From assembly GCA_035566895.1 (NCBI GenBank), contig DATMQA010000162.1, positions 1 to 64,000 on the forward strand: a stretch of DNA of 64,000 nucleotides, read 5' to 3'. Below, one piece after another: positions 52,518 to 60,068 of the stretch (the stretch's first letter is position 1; each line of letters begins with the position of its first letter). The notes under the pieces are model-generated. The model was not told where the DNA came from, did no database searches, and saw only the letters and a list, made by a program, of their open reading frames with translations. The stretch comes from DATMQA01 sp035566895 (GTDB taxonomy: Bacteria > Verrucomicrobiota > Verrucomicrobiia > Limisphaerales > UBA8199). The position numbers and the translations under genes were made by a program.

Positions 52518-53777
52518 TCATGGTCCTCCCAATGCCGAACCCGTTCCGGCCCGGCGAACCGCCACCTGGTAACGCTCGTTCATCTGCTCCCCTTTTCGGT
52601 CCCACTCGTAATAGCGTAGAACCGACTCCCGCGCCGCTGGGCCCTGCTCGGCTACCGCCGCCCGGTTTTCGTTGTAGGAGCGGAACGCCACGGCCAAATC
52701 CGAAATCACCTTCGCTCGTGGGCCGAGCGGAACCTTTACTCCACAATTCTCACGCACGGCCACGGCCGGGCCGCCGCAATCCAAACAAACGACCGGCAAC
52801 TCATTGAACATCGCCTCGATTACCGCGTACCCACCCGTGTCATGAAGGCTAGGAAAGACGAAAAGGTCGTAATTGGGATAAATCTTCAGCACGTCGTTCC
52901 GGGCCAGGCGGCCCGCAAAGCTGACGCGCTGCTGCAAACCCAATCTTGCGGTCAACCCTTTGAGCGCCTCGAGATAATTCCCGGTGCCGACCATGGTGAA
53001 GGTCGCGTCCGTGCCGGAGGCCTTCAGCGCTTCGAGTGCCAAATCGAGCCCTTTAAGGGTGATGATATTGCCGACGTAAAGAAGCTTGAGCGGACCTTCG
53101 GTGCGGCGATGCGGTTGCCGGGGCAACTCAGCCGTCCGTAACCCAATTGTGGGCATGACTTCGGCCTCAAAGCCGAGCTTGGCGAAGGCCTGTTGCATTT
53201 CGCGCGTCGTCGCCAGCAACAGGGTCGTGGCCCGCGCTCGCCTGGTCAGGACATGAATGCTCGTGGTTTGCAGGAAATTGTGCGCGTTGCGGATAACTTC
53301 GTGCAAGAGTGAACCGGGCTGGCTCCAGGGCAGGAGTGGCACTGGAATGGATTCGATGCCGCCGACCGGTCCCCAGATGGACGGAACGCCGTGTCCCCAA
53401 ATCGTGGTGGGGTAGCGAAAGGCGGCAAACGTCACGTGATGCATCAGGTCATAGTGGTGCGCCTGGTGCAAGCGCCCGACCATCGCCCGCGCCGAGCGTT
53501 GCCAAAGAACGTAATAACTCTTGGTCGCGTGGAACTGCCGCTTGAAGCGCAGCAGGAGCGGACCGCGCTCATGATAGACAAATTGCGGGAGCGGTTGCTT
53601 GCCTTGCAGGGCGCCCAGCCCCGGTTCGATCGTGGGGCGATTGTTAGCCCGCGTGAGCACCGTCACGTCATGAAAGCGGGCCATTTGCAGCGCCCATTGC
53701 CAGCCCACCTCCGGCTCCGATCCTTTGCCCGGCTCGCAAGCATAAGCGGACATCAGGACTTTCAGACGTGTTGCCAT
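52518..53777 (-). CDS. Glycosyltransferase family 4 protein
   Basis: 419 residues. N-terminal GT-B domain VLMSAYACEPGKGSEPEVGW, donor-site domain with LKLLYVGNIITLKGLDLALE, GRLARNDVLKIY and DLFVFPSLHDTGGYAVIEAM (E-x7-E-like). Transfers a nucleotide-activated sugar, probably in surface glycan synthesis; acceptor unknown. Single minus-strand gene. Confidence 0.88.
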   Translation of the reverse strand: MATRLKVLMSAYACEPGKGSEPEVGWQWALQMARFHDVTVLTRANNRPTIEPGLGALQGKQPLPQFVYHERGPLLLRFKRQFHATKSYYVLWQRSARAMVGRLHQAHHYDLMHHVTFAAFRYPTTIWGHGVPSIWGPVGGIESIPVPLLPWSQPGSLLHEVIRNAHNFLQTTSIHVLTRRARATTLLLATTREMQQAFAKLGFEAEVMPTIGLRTAELPRQPHRRTEGPLKLLYVGNIITLKGLDLALEALKASGTDATFTMVGTGNYLEALKGLTARLGLQQRVSFAGRLARNDVLKIYPNYDLFVFPSLHDTGGYAVIEAMFNELPVVCLDCGGPAVAVRENCGVKVPLGPRAKVISDLAVAFRSYNENRAAVAEQGPAARESVLRYYEWDRKGEQMNERYQVAVRRAGTGSALGGP

Positions 53778-53875
53778 CAGGTGCGGCGATGCTCAGGAAT
53801 TTAAGCGGCCCGTGCAAGCCTGCGGTGGTCCTCAGCATGCCGCTGAATCTTGAGTTCGCTTGCTTCCGAGCTGGG

Positions 53876-53896
53876 TGCGCCGCATAGTATGGCGCA
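53876..53896. promoter_or_regulatory. TGCGCC-N9-GGCGCA inverted repeat around a TAGTAT -10 (operator candidate)
   Basis: Perfect 6-bp arms at 53876-53881 and 53891-53896, spacer GCATAGTAT. The start codon of the antitoxin gene is 6 bases downstream. It fits autorepression as in many type II toxin-antitoxin loci. Confidence 0.5.
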
Positions 53897-53901
53897 TCGA
53901 T

Positions 53902-54213
53902 ATGAGAGCGAAGGCAAACGGAAACCACCGGCGAATCGAGTTGGGGCGACATATCGTCTCCGACTCGAAGATTTGCGGTGGGCAGCCGACGTTCAAGGGC
54001 ACTCGCATCATGGTGTGGATTGTCCTTGAACAACTGGAGGATGGCCTGACGTGGGATAAGATCGTGGCCGAGTGGGGCGGCAAGATAAGCGACGAGGCTA
54101 TCGCCGAGGCAATCGCGATCGCAGGTTTGGTCGTAAAACACGAGCCGTTTCGAGGATTTCATGTTGGTGCTCGACGAAAACCTGCCCGCCAGTCAGCAGC
54201 AATTGCTGCGTGA
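53902..54213 (+). CDS. DUF433-family antitoxin
   Basis: 103 residues from ATG 53902. The DUF433 core is HIVSDSKICGGQPTFKGTRI ... VLEQLEDGLTWDKIV ... EWGGKISDEAIAEAI, a short MerR/VapB-like HTH family. It overlaps the next gene by 53 bases in a different frame, the usual organisation of antitoxin and toxin. Past about residue 80 the tail (GFHVGARRKPARQSAA) reads into the overlap and may be non-essential. Upstream start 53860 would cross the promoter. Confidence 0.85.
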   Translation: MRAKANGNHRRIELGRHIVSDSKICGGQPTFKGTRIMVWIVLEQLEDGLTWDKIVAEWGGKISDEAIAEAIAIAGLVVKHEPFRGFHVGARRKPARQSAAIAA

Positions 54214-54553
54214 GTGGCGGATCCGCTTCCGCATGGTGGGCCTTGAGGTTGCCTCCTCCGGCACCCAGGATGAGAATTTGATTCCGGTCCTGCACCGGCT
54301 CCCTCGGCCGACCTTTTTCAGCTTGGATAAGGATTTTTATCGCCCGGATTGGTTACATCGCAGCTATTGTCTGATCTGGCTGGACGTTGGTAGCAGGCAG
54401 GCAGCGGAGTTCATTCGCCGTTTCCTGAGACATCGCGCTTTTGACACGCAAACCAAGCGCATGGGAACCGTAGTCCGTGTTCATCCGGCGGGCATCCACT
54501 TCTGGCGAACCCCGGGCGTCTCTCCACACTCGGTATCCTGGCCCTCGAAATGA
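54161..54553 (+). CDS. DUF5615/PIN-like toxin
   Basis: 130 residues. It begins MLVLDENLPASQQQLLREW, the acidic LDEN motif at the start of DUF5615 PIN-like nucleases, and later FSLDKDFYRPDW supplies further acidic residues (Asp56, Asp58). Together with the DUF433 gene it forms a predicted type II toxin-antitoxin pair; RNase activity is inferred from the PIN fold, not shown. The stop lies 4 bases into the next gene. Confidence 0.8.
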   Translation: MLVLDENLPASQQQLLREWRIRFRMVGLEVASSGTQDENLIPVLHRLPRPTFFSLDKDFYRPDWLHRSYCLIWLDVGSRQAAEFIRRFLRHRAFDTQTKRMGTVVRVHPAGIHFWRTPGVSPHSVSWPSK

Positions 54554-55542
54554 TTACGTCCGACCAACTGCTTACCACGCATCTGCGCGATGTCTCGCGC
54601 TCGTTTTATACCACGCTCCGCGTCCTGCCGTCTTCGATCCGTCCCCAAATCAGCCTTGCCTATCTGTTGGCCCGCACAACCGACACCATCGCCGATACCC
54701 AATTGGTTCCGCTGGACCTGCGCCTGGCCGCCTTGCAGCAACTGTGTGAACGCATCCAGGGCACGCGAACGGGCCCGCTCGATTTCGGCGACCTCGTCCG
54801 GCACCAGGGCTCTCCCGCCGAACGGCTGCTCCTGGAGAATTGTCAGGCCAGCCTGGCGCTGCTGGAGGGTTTTTCGCCGGCCGACATCACATTAATCCGC
54901 GAGGTCCTCACCACGATTACCAGTGGCCAGGAACTGGACCTGCGCCGGTTCGCCGGGGCCTCTCCCGAACAGATCAAGTCCCTGGAGAAAGATGCTGAGT
55001 TGGATGATTACACCTACCGTGTGGCCGGCTGCGTCGGCGAGTTCTGGACCCGGCTCTGCCGCGCGCACCTTTTTCCACAAGCATATCTAAAGGATTCCTG
55101 GCTGCTGGCCCAGAGCGTGAGATTTGGGAAAGGATTGCAATTGGTCAATATCCTGCGTGATTTGCCGGCGGACCTCCGCCAGGGCCGCTGTTATCTTCCG
55201 ACCGAGCGCCTGGCAAGCTGCGGTCTCAAACCCGAGGATCTGCTCCGGCCTGGAAACGAGCCGCGGCTGCGACCGGTCTATAATGACTATCTCACCAAGG
55301 CCGATTTCCACTTGCAGGCGGGTTGGGCCTATACCAACGCCTTGCCGCGCGGCATGCGCGTCCGGTTGGCCTGCGCCTGGCCTATTTTAATCGGCCAGGA
55401 AACGCTGAAGCTGCTGTGGGCAAACAACGTGCTTGACCCTCAGCACCGCCTTAAAGTCCCCCGCAGCCGGATTAAGCGGTTAATGCTCCGCTCCGTCCTC
55501 CTTTACCCCTGGCAAGGGGCCTGGAGACGACTGGTTTCTTAA
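54550..55542 (+). CDS. Squalene/phytoene synthase family protein
   Basis: 330 residues. Asp-rich motif 1 is DTIAD (45-49); motif 2 is around NILRDLPADLRQGR (about 200-213), the pair that binds the two prenyl diphosphates through Mg2+. SRSFYTTLRVLPSSIRPQ is the substrate-binding N-terminus. Whether it makes squalene (hopanoid route) or phytoene (carotenoid) cannot be decided; no hpn or crt neighbours are present. It overlaps the toxin gene by 4 bases. Confidence 0.92.
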   Translation: MITSDQLLTTHLRDVSRSFYTTLRVLPSSIRPQISLAYLLARTTDTIADTQLVPLDLRLAALQQLCERIQGTRTGPLDFGDLVRHQGSPAERLLLENCQASLALLEGFSPADITLIREVLTTITSGQELDLRRFAGASPEQIKSLEKDAELDDYTYRVAGCVGEFWTRLCRAHLFPQAYLKDSWLLAQSVRFGKGLQLVNILRDLPADLRQGRCYLPTERLASCGLKPEDLLRPGNEPRLRPVYNDYLTKADFHLQAGWAYTNALPRGMRVRLACAWPILIGQETLKLLWANNVLDPQHRLKVPRSRIKRLMLRSVLLYPWQGAWRRLVS

Positions 55543-55611
55543 TCGTGCTGCGGGGTGGGCTCAGCTCCATTAATTATTGCATCCAAATCAATTTTGCCGT
55601 AAAAATAAGGT

Positions 55612-56505
55612 ATGCAGATTTCAAAACTTCTGTTGGTCCTTTGCGCGGCGGTTTGCGCCCTTTCCGTTCGCGGCGCAGACAATGAAGCCCAGGCAAAAGC
55701 GCGCGCAGCCCTGGAACAGAAACTCAATGAATTGCAGGGCCAGGCCCCGGCTCCTCCGCCGGCGGTGACGCCTTCACGCCCGGCAACTAAACCGAAGGCC
55801 CCGGACAAAATCGCCGAGCCGAAGCCCCAGAAAATGCAGGAGATCCACGTGCAGCCCCCGCCTGCCAGACCACAGCCGCCGGCAGCAATCCGTCCCGCTG
55901 TGATTCCGCCGGCCGCTCCGCCGGTTCCTGCGCCTGCTCCGGTCGTTCAACCGGCGCCCACGCCGGTCGCGCCTCCGGTCCAGACAGAAGTCACGGTCCC
56001 GACGCCGACGCCCCCACCTGTCGTCAAGCCAGCGCCCGTGCTGGAGATGCAGCCCGCTCCGGCGCCCGCGGTTCAACCCGCCCGCATTATTACGCCTCCT
56101 GGGGTCGATTCAGATGCCATCGCCAAAGCCCGTCAAGCGGTTCGTGAAAAGATGCAGCAGGTCATTGCCCAAACCCCACCGGAACCAGCCGCACCCGTCG
56201 TTCCGCCAAGAATGGAGACGCCCAAAGTGACGAGGCCCGAGCAGGCTCAGCCAAGAGTGGAGCAGCCCGCGCCCGCCCCACCGGTAGCCGTGATTGCGCC
56301 CCCGCCGCCCCCCGCTCCGACCTACAAGCCGCCGAAACCCAAGTTGGAGCCAACGTCGACTTTTCCGCCGATCCCGGGTCCGGACTTGCCCATCTCCGCA
56401 GATAAAGACCAGCGTCTGAAGGAATTACTGCGTAAATACAGGGCCGACGAAATTAGCCCCGAGGAATATCACTCCCAGCGGGCCAAAGTCCTGGCCGGGC
56501 CCTGA
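55612..56505 (+). CDS. Proline-rich secreted protein with SHOCT-like C-terminus
   Basis: 297 residues. Signal peptide (MQISKLLLVLCAAVCALSVR), then ~230 residues of Pro/Ala/Val/Gln-rich linker (PAPAPVVQPAPTPVAPPVQT) that probably spans the periplasm. The final ~35 residues (QRLKELLRKYRADEISPEEY) look like a SHOCT oligomerisation motif. Function unknown. Confidence 0.78.
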   Translation: MQISKLLLVLCAAVCALSVRGADNEAQAKARAALEQKLNELQGQAPAPPPAVTPSRPATKPKAPDKIAEPKPQKMQEIHVQPPPARPQPPAAIRPAVIPPAAPPVPAPAPVVQPAPTPVAPPVQTEVTVPTPTPPPVVKPAPVLEMQPAPAPAVQPARIITPPGVDSDAIAKARQAVREKMQQVIAQTPPEPAAPVVPPRMETPKVTRPEQAQPRVEQPAPAPPVAVIAPPPPPAPTYKPPKPKLEPTSTFPPIPGPDLPISADKDQRLKELLRKYRADEISPEEYHSQRAKVLAGP

Positions 56506-56509
56506 GCGG

Positions 56510-56682
56510 TGGACCGATGGGTTAGTGGATTAATGGATTAATGGATTAATGAAGGCGGGACTGGCGTAGTGGATGGGTCCGAGGGCAAACGAAGCACTAA
56601 GCTCCGCCTCTCCGAGCCATCAATCCAATAATCCAATAATCCACTCATCCACTCATCCACTCATCCATCAATCCATTTATCC
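56510..56682. repeat. GGATTAAT-unit inverted repeat element upstream of lysA
   Basis: Left units GGATTAATGGATTAATGG (56510-56550), a core of ~65 bases, right units of inverse sense CATCAATCCAATAATCCAAT and CCACTCATCCACTCATCC (56617-56682). It ends 12 bases before the lysA start. Same plan and unit as 16464-16568. Confidence 0.8.
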
Positions 56683-56694
56683 GTTTCCGTTTCC

Positions 56695-57993
56695 ATGCAC
56701 GATTTTCGTTACGTCCGCGGAAGGCTCTACTGCGAAGGGGTCGCGCTCGAAGCGCTCGTCCGCCGCTTCGGCACGCCTCTCTACGTCTATTCGCAGCATA
56801 CGCTAACTCAACATTTCCAGGAACTGGACCGGGCCATGGCGCCGGTGGAGCACCTGGTGTGCTTTGCGGTCAAATCCAACACCAATCTCTCGGTGCTGCG
56901 GACCCTGGCCGGCCTGGGGAGCGGCTTCGACATTGTGAGCGCCGGCGAACTCCGGCGGGTGATGGCCGCCGGAGGCGACGCCCGTAAATGTGTCTTTGCC
57001 GGCGTTGGCAAAACGGCAGCCGAAATCGATTTCGCCCTCAAGCAGCGTGCGTATTGCTTCACCGCCGAAAGCGAGCCGGAGCTGGAGCGGATCAACCGCA
57101 TCGCGGCGCGCCGGAAGCAAGTCGCGCCGGTGGCGGTGCGCGTCAACCCGGATGTTGAGGCGCACACGCACAAAAAAATCACGACGGGCACTTACGAAAA
57201 CAAATTCGGAATCGCTTTCGAAAAAATTGAGGGCGTGTATGCCCGCGCCGCCAAACTGAAGCACCTGCGCCTGCGCGGGCTGCACATGCACATCGGTTCG
57301 CAAATTACGGAAACAGCGCCGTTCGAGCAGGCCGTGCGTAAGGTGGCGCCCCTGGTGGCGCGATTGAAAGCGAAGCACGGATTGGAGTTTTTCAGCATCG
57401 GCGGGGGCCTGGGGATCGTTTACGAGCCGGCTCTGGCCAGCGGCACGGAGGCCTGGTGGCAATCTTCCGCTGCCCGAAATATCCTCACCCCGAAAAAATA
57501 CGCTGCCCGGCTGGTGCCCCTGCTAAAGTCGCTCGGTTTGCGCATCCTCATGGAACCGGGGCGCTTCATCTCGGGAAATGCCGGCGTCCTGCTCACTCGC
57601 ATTGAATACGTCAAGCGCACCGGGTCGAAGAACTTTCTCATTGTTGATGCTGCGATGAACGACCTCATCCGGCCGGCCTTTTACGAGGCTTACCACGAAA
57701 TCGTGCCCCTCACCCACCGCAACGGCGCGCTGGTCAAATCCGATGTAGTCGGCCCGATCTGCGAGTCCGGCGATTTCTTCAGCCACGACCGTCCGCTGCC
57801 GCGGTTGGGGGAGGGCGATGTTCTGGCCCTGATGAGCGCCGGCGCCTACGGCTCGGTCATGAGCAGCAACTATAATACCCGCGCCCTGGTTGCCGAGGTC
57901 CTGGTCAACGGCAAACAGGCGGCGCTCGTCCGCCAACGCCAGCCACTCGAAGAGATTTGGCGTGGTGAGAAACTCGCCTCCTGGTTGAAATAG
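56695..57993 (+). CDS. lysA: Diaminopimelate decarboxylase
   Basis: Last step of lysine synthesis, PLP-dependent decarboxylation of meso-DAP. 432 residues. PLP lysine Lys60 (VCFAVKSNTN), then GSGFDIVSAGEL, LHMHIGSQI, FFSIGGGLGI, LMEPGRFISG and the dimer-interface Cys in GPICESGDFF with a C-terminal GAYGSVMSSNYNTR. Length matches LysA. The lysine 2,3-aminomutase-like gene is far away and not linked. Confidence 0.97.
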   Translation: MHDFRYVRGRLYCEGVALEALVRRFGTPLYVYSQHTLTQHFQELDRAMAPVEHLVCFAVKSNTNLSVLRTLAGLGSGFDIVSAGELRRVMAAGGDARKCVFAGVGKTAAEIDFALKQRAYCFTAESEPELERINRIAARRKQVAPVAVRVNPDVEAHTHKKITTGTYENKFGIAFEKIEGVYARAAKLKHLRLRGLHMHIGSQITETAPFEQAVRKVAPLVARLKAKHGLEFFSIGGGLGIVYEPALASGTEAWWQSSAARNILTPKKYAARLVPLLKSLGLRILMEPGRFISGNAGVLLTRIEYVKRTGSKNFLIVDAAMNDLIRPAFYEAYHEIVPLTHRNGALVKSDVVGPICESGDFFSHDRPLPRLGEGDVLALMSAGAYGSVMSSNYNTRALVAEVLVNGKQAALVRQRQPLEEIWRGEKLASWLK

Positions 57994-58078
57994 AAGTCTT
58001 GGAGGATCAACCCCCCTTAAAGATCGTCTGGCACTCTGGCCCAACCCGTGCATTGTTAATAGAGAATGATGCTGAGCT

Positions 58079-59353
58079 ATGCTCCTGTATAATCTGTTTC
58101 CGTTACTCGCCGGCCCGATGTCGGAATGGCGGCCGCATTTTGCGCGGGCGGCCGGGATGGGTTTCGACTGGGTTTTCATCAATCCGATCCAGAGGCTGGG
58201 CGCCTCGGGCAGTCTTTACTCGATTGCGGATTATTTCCAGATCAACACCGTGCTGCTGACGCCCGCCAGCGCCACGCCGCCGGATGAACAGGTCAAGCAG
58301 ATGACCCGCGAGGCCCGGGCCGCCGGGTTGAAGGTGATGCTCGACCTGGTGATCAACCACTGCGCGCTGGACTCGCCGCTGACCCGCGAGCATCCCGAAT
58401 GGTTTGTGCGCGAGCGGGACGGGCGCATCGCCAAATCCTCCTGTATGCACAAGGGCGAGAAGGTAGTCTGGCACGACTTGGCTCGGTTCGACCATCGCCA
58501 CACGCGGGACCCGGAAGGCCTTTACCGCTTCTGCCTCTCGGTCGTGAAACACCTGCTCGAACTGGGCTTCGACGGCTTCCGCTGCGATGCGGCCTACCAG
58601 GTGGCGCCGGCGTTCTGGCGCCGGCTGATTCGCGAGGTCAGGGCGCAACATCCCAAAATTTGTTTTGTGGCCGAGACCCTCGGTTGCACCGCCGACCAAA
58701 CCAAGGAGACCGCGCGCGCCGGTTTTGATTACGTCTTCAACAGCTCGAAATGGTGGAACCTGAGCGATTGGTGGCTGATCGAGCAGTACAACCTGGTGCG
58801 CGAAGCGGCCGCCTCGATCAGCTTTCCCGAGAGCCACGACACGCCGCGGCTTTACGAGGAAGCCCAGGGCAACATCAACGTGCTCAAACAGCGTTACCTG
58901 TTCGCGGCGCTGTTTTCCGCCGGCGTTATGATCCCGATGGGCTTCGAATACGCGCTGCGCAAGCCCTTGCACGTGATTCATACCACGCCCGCTGACTGGC
59001 AAACCGACGGCGTCGACCTGACCGGCTACATTGCCAAGGTCAACGAAATCAAACGAAACCATGCCGTCTTCTGCGACGAAAACCCCACCACCATCCTCCA
59101 CTGTCATAACCCCAACATCCTTCTTTTGTGGAAGGCGGCCACCGGGCAAAAGAAGGACGAGGCGCTGCTCATCCTCAACAAAGACCCCTGGCACCACCAG
59201 GAATTCCACACCGAAAATTTCCGCCACTTCGTTCAAGCCGGCGCCCCGCTGAAGGATGTTTCGCCCGAATACCCGCTGGAGTACATCCACGAGCCTTTCC
59301 ATTACGGCCTGCGCCCGGGCCAGGGCATCGTGCTGGTGACGAGCCGAAAATAA
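58079..59353 (+). CDS. GH13-family alpha-glucan enzyme (stand-alone catalytic domain)
   Basis: 424 residues. A (beta/alpha)8 GH13 barrel: LFPLLAGPMSEW, FINPIQRLG, VMLDLVINHCA, nucleophile Asp170 (GFRCDAAYQ), acid/base Glu199 (FVAETLG) and Asp254 (FPESHDTPRLYEE). A C-terminal beta domain (LLLWKAATGQKKDEALLILN) follows. No signal peptide, so it is cytoplasmic. It recalls the catalytic half of GlgE-type maltosyltransferases but lacks their N-terminal domains, so amylase, trehalose-related or transferase activity are all possible. Confidence 0.85.
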   Translation: MLLYNLFPLLAGPMSEWRPHFARAAGMGFDWVFINPIQRLGASGSLYSIADYFQINTVLLTPASATPPDEQVKQMTREARAAGLKVMLDLVINHCALDSPLTREHPEWFVRERDGRIAKSSCMHKGEKVVWHDLARFDHRHTRDPEGLYRFCLSVVKHLLELGFDGFRCDAAYQVAPAFWRRLIREVRAQHPKICFVAETLGCTADQTKETARAGFDYVFNSSKWWNLSDWWLIEQYNLVREAAASISFPESHDTPRLYEEAQGNINVLKQRYLFAALFSAGVMIPMGFEYALRKPLHVIHTTPADWQTDGVDLTGYIAKVNEIKRNHAVFCDENPTTILHCHNPNILLLWKAATGQKKDEALLILNKDPWHHQEFHTENFRHFVQAGAPLKDVSPEYPLEYIHEPFHYGLRPGQGIVLVTSRK

Positions 59354-59460
59354 GCGGAGCGGGGGATGGGGAGGGTGCTGGAGCGTTTCGTCGTTTTGCC
59401 GAAATGGAAGAAGTGGATTCTGGTTGCGCTTCCGGGCAAAAACTTTCGAAAATAGAAGCC

Positions 59461-59955
59461 ATGCAACCCGAAGCTCCCATTACAGCCATCGCACATGTAA
59501 TCCAGCTTGCGATTGCCCCGGTGTTTTTGATTTCGGGCGTTGCCACATTGCTCAGCGTGTTGACCAACCGGCTCGGCCGCATCGTTGACCGAGCCCGCAT
59601 AGTCGAAGCTAAATTCGATTTCCGCGATGAAACTCAGAGAGTGGCGGCGTCTGAGGAACTCCTGCGCCTTTCAACGCGGGCGCGGCTGGTGAACTTTTCC
59701 ATCAGCTTTTGCACGATTTCTGCTCTGTTAATTTGCATCACGATCGCGGCCCTATTTACGGGAACTTTTCTTCTCGTTAACTTATCCAAACTCATTACGG
59801 TGCTGTTTATCGCGGCGATGTTCTCGCTCTTTCTGGCATTGATATCCTTTCTGCGGGAGGTAATCACGGCGACGCGTGCTTTGCGTATCTCCTCGAGCCC
59901 GCCCACTCCGGGCAAGAGTTCCGCGAAGGAGCGTCCGCCCTTGGTAGAAGAGTGA
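59461..59955 (+). CDS. DUF2721-family membrane protein
   Basis: 164 residues from ATG 59461. Three transmembrane helices (about 9-31, 76-99, 103-128). The stretch IQLAIAPVFLISGVATLLSV followed by NRLGRIVDRAR is the DUF2721 signature. Function unknown. A longer frame from 59128 lies inside the GH13 gene and is a shadow. Confidence 0.85.
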   Translation: MQPEAPITAIAHVIQLAIAPVFLISGVATLLSVLTNRLGRIVDRARIVEAKFDFRDETQRVAASEELLRLSTRARLVNFSISFCTISALLICITIAALFTGTFLLVNLSKLITVLFIAAMFSLFLALISFLREVITATRALRISSSPPTPGKSSAKERPPLVEE

Positions 59956-60014
59956 CGCCCAAGCAGAAGGCGCAGTGAAGGTAGTGGAGCTCATCGGAGT
60001 TTCGGGGCGGAGGA

Positions 60015-60037
60015 CGCAAAAATAGCTTGATTTTGCG
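60015..60037. promoter_or_regulatory. CGCAAAA-N9-TTTTGCG inverted repeat upstream of the giant gene
   Basis: Perfect 7-bp arms; TTGATT inside it could be a -35 element with TACCAT as -10 (16-base spacer). Start codon 60069 lies 32 bases past the repeat. Operator or hairpin. Confidence 0.35.
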
Positions 60038-60068
60038 CATCAGCACGGTACCATGGCGCCTGATTCCC

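Noticed and set aside
58103..59302. Minus-strand frame of ~400 codons opposite the GH13 gene
   Set aside because: No family feature; the plus strand has the GH13 catalytic triad.
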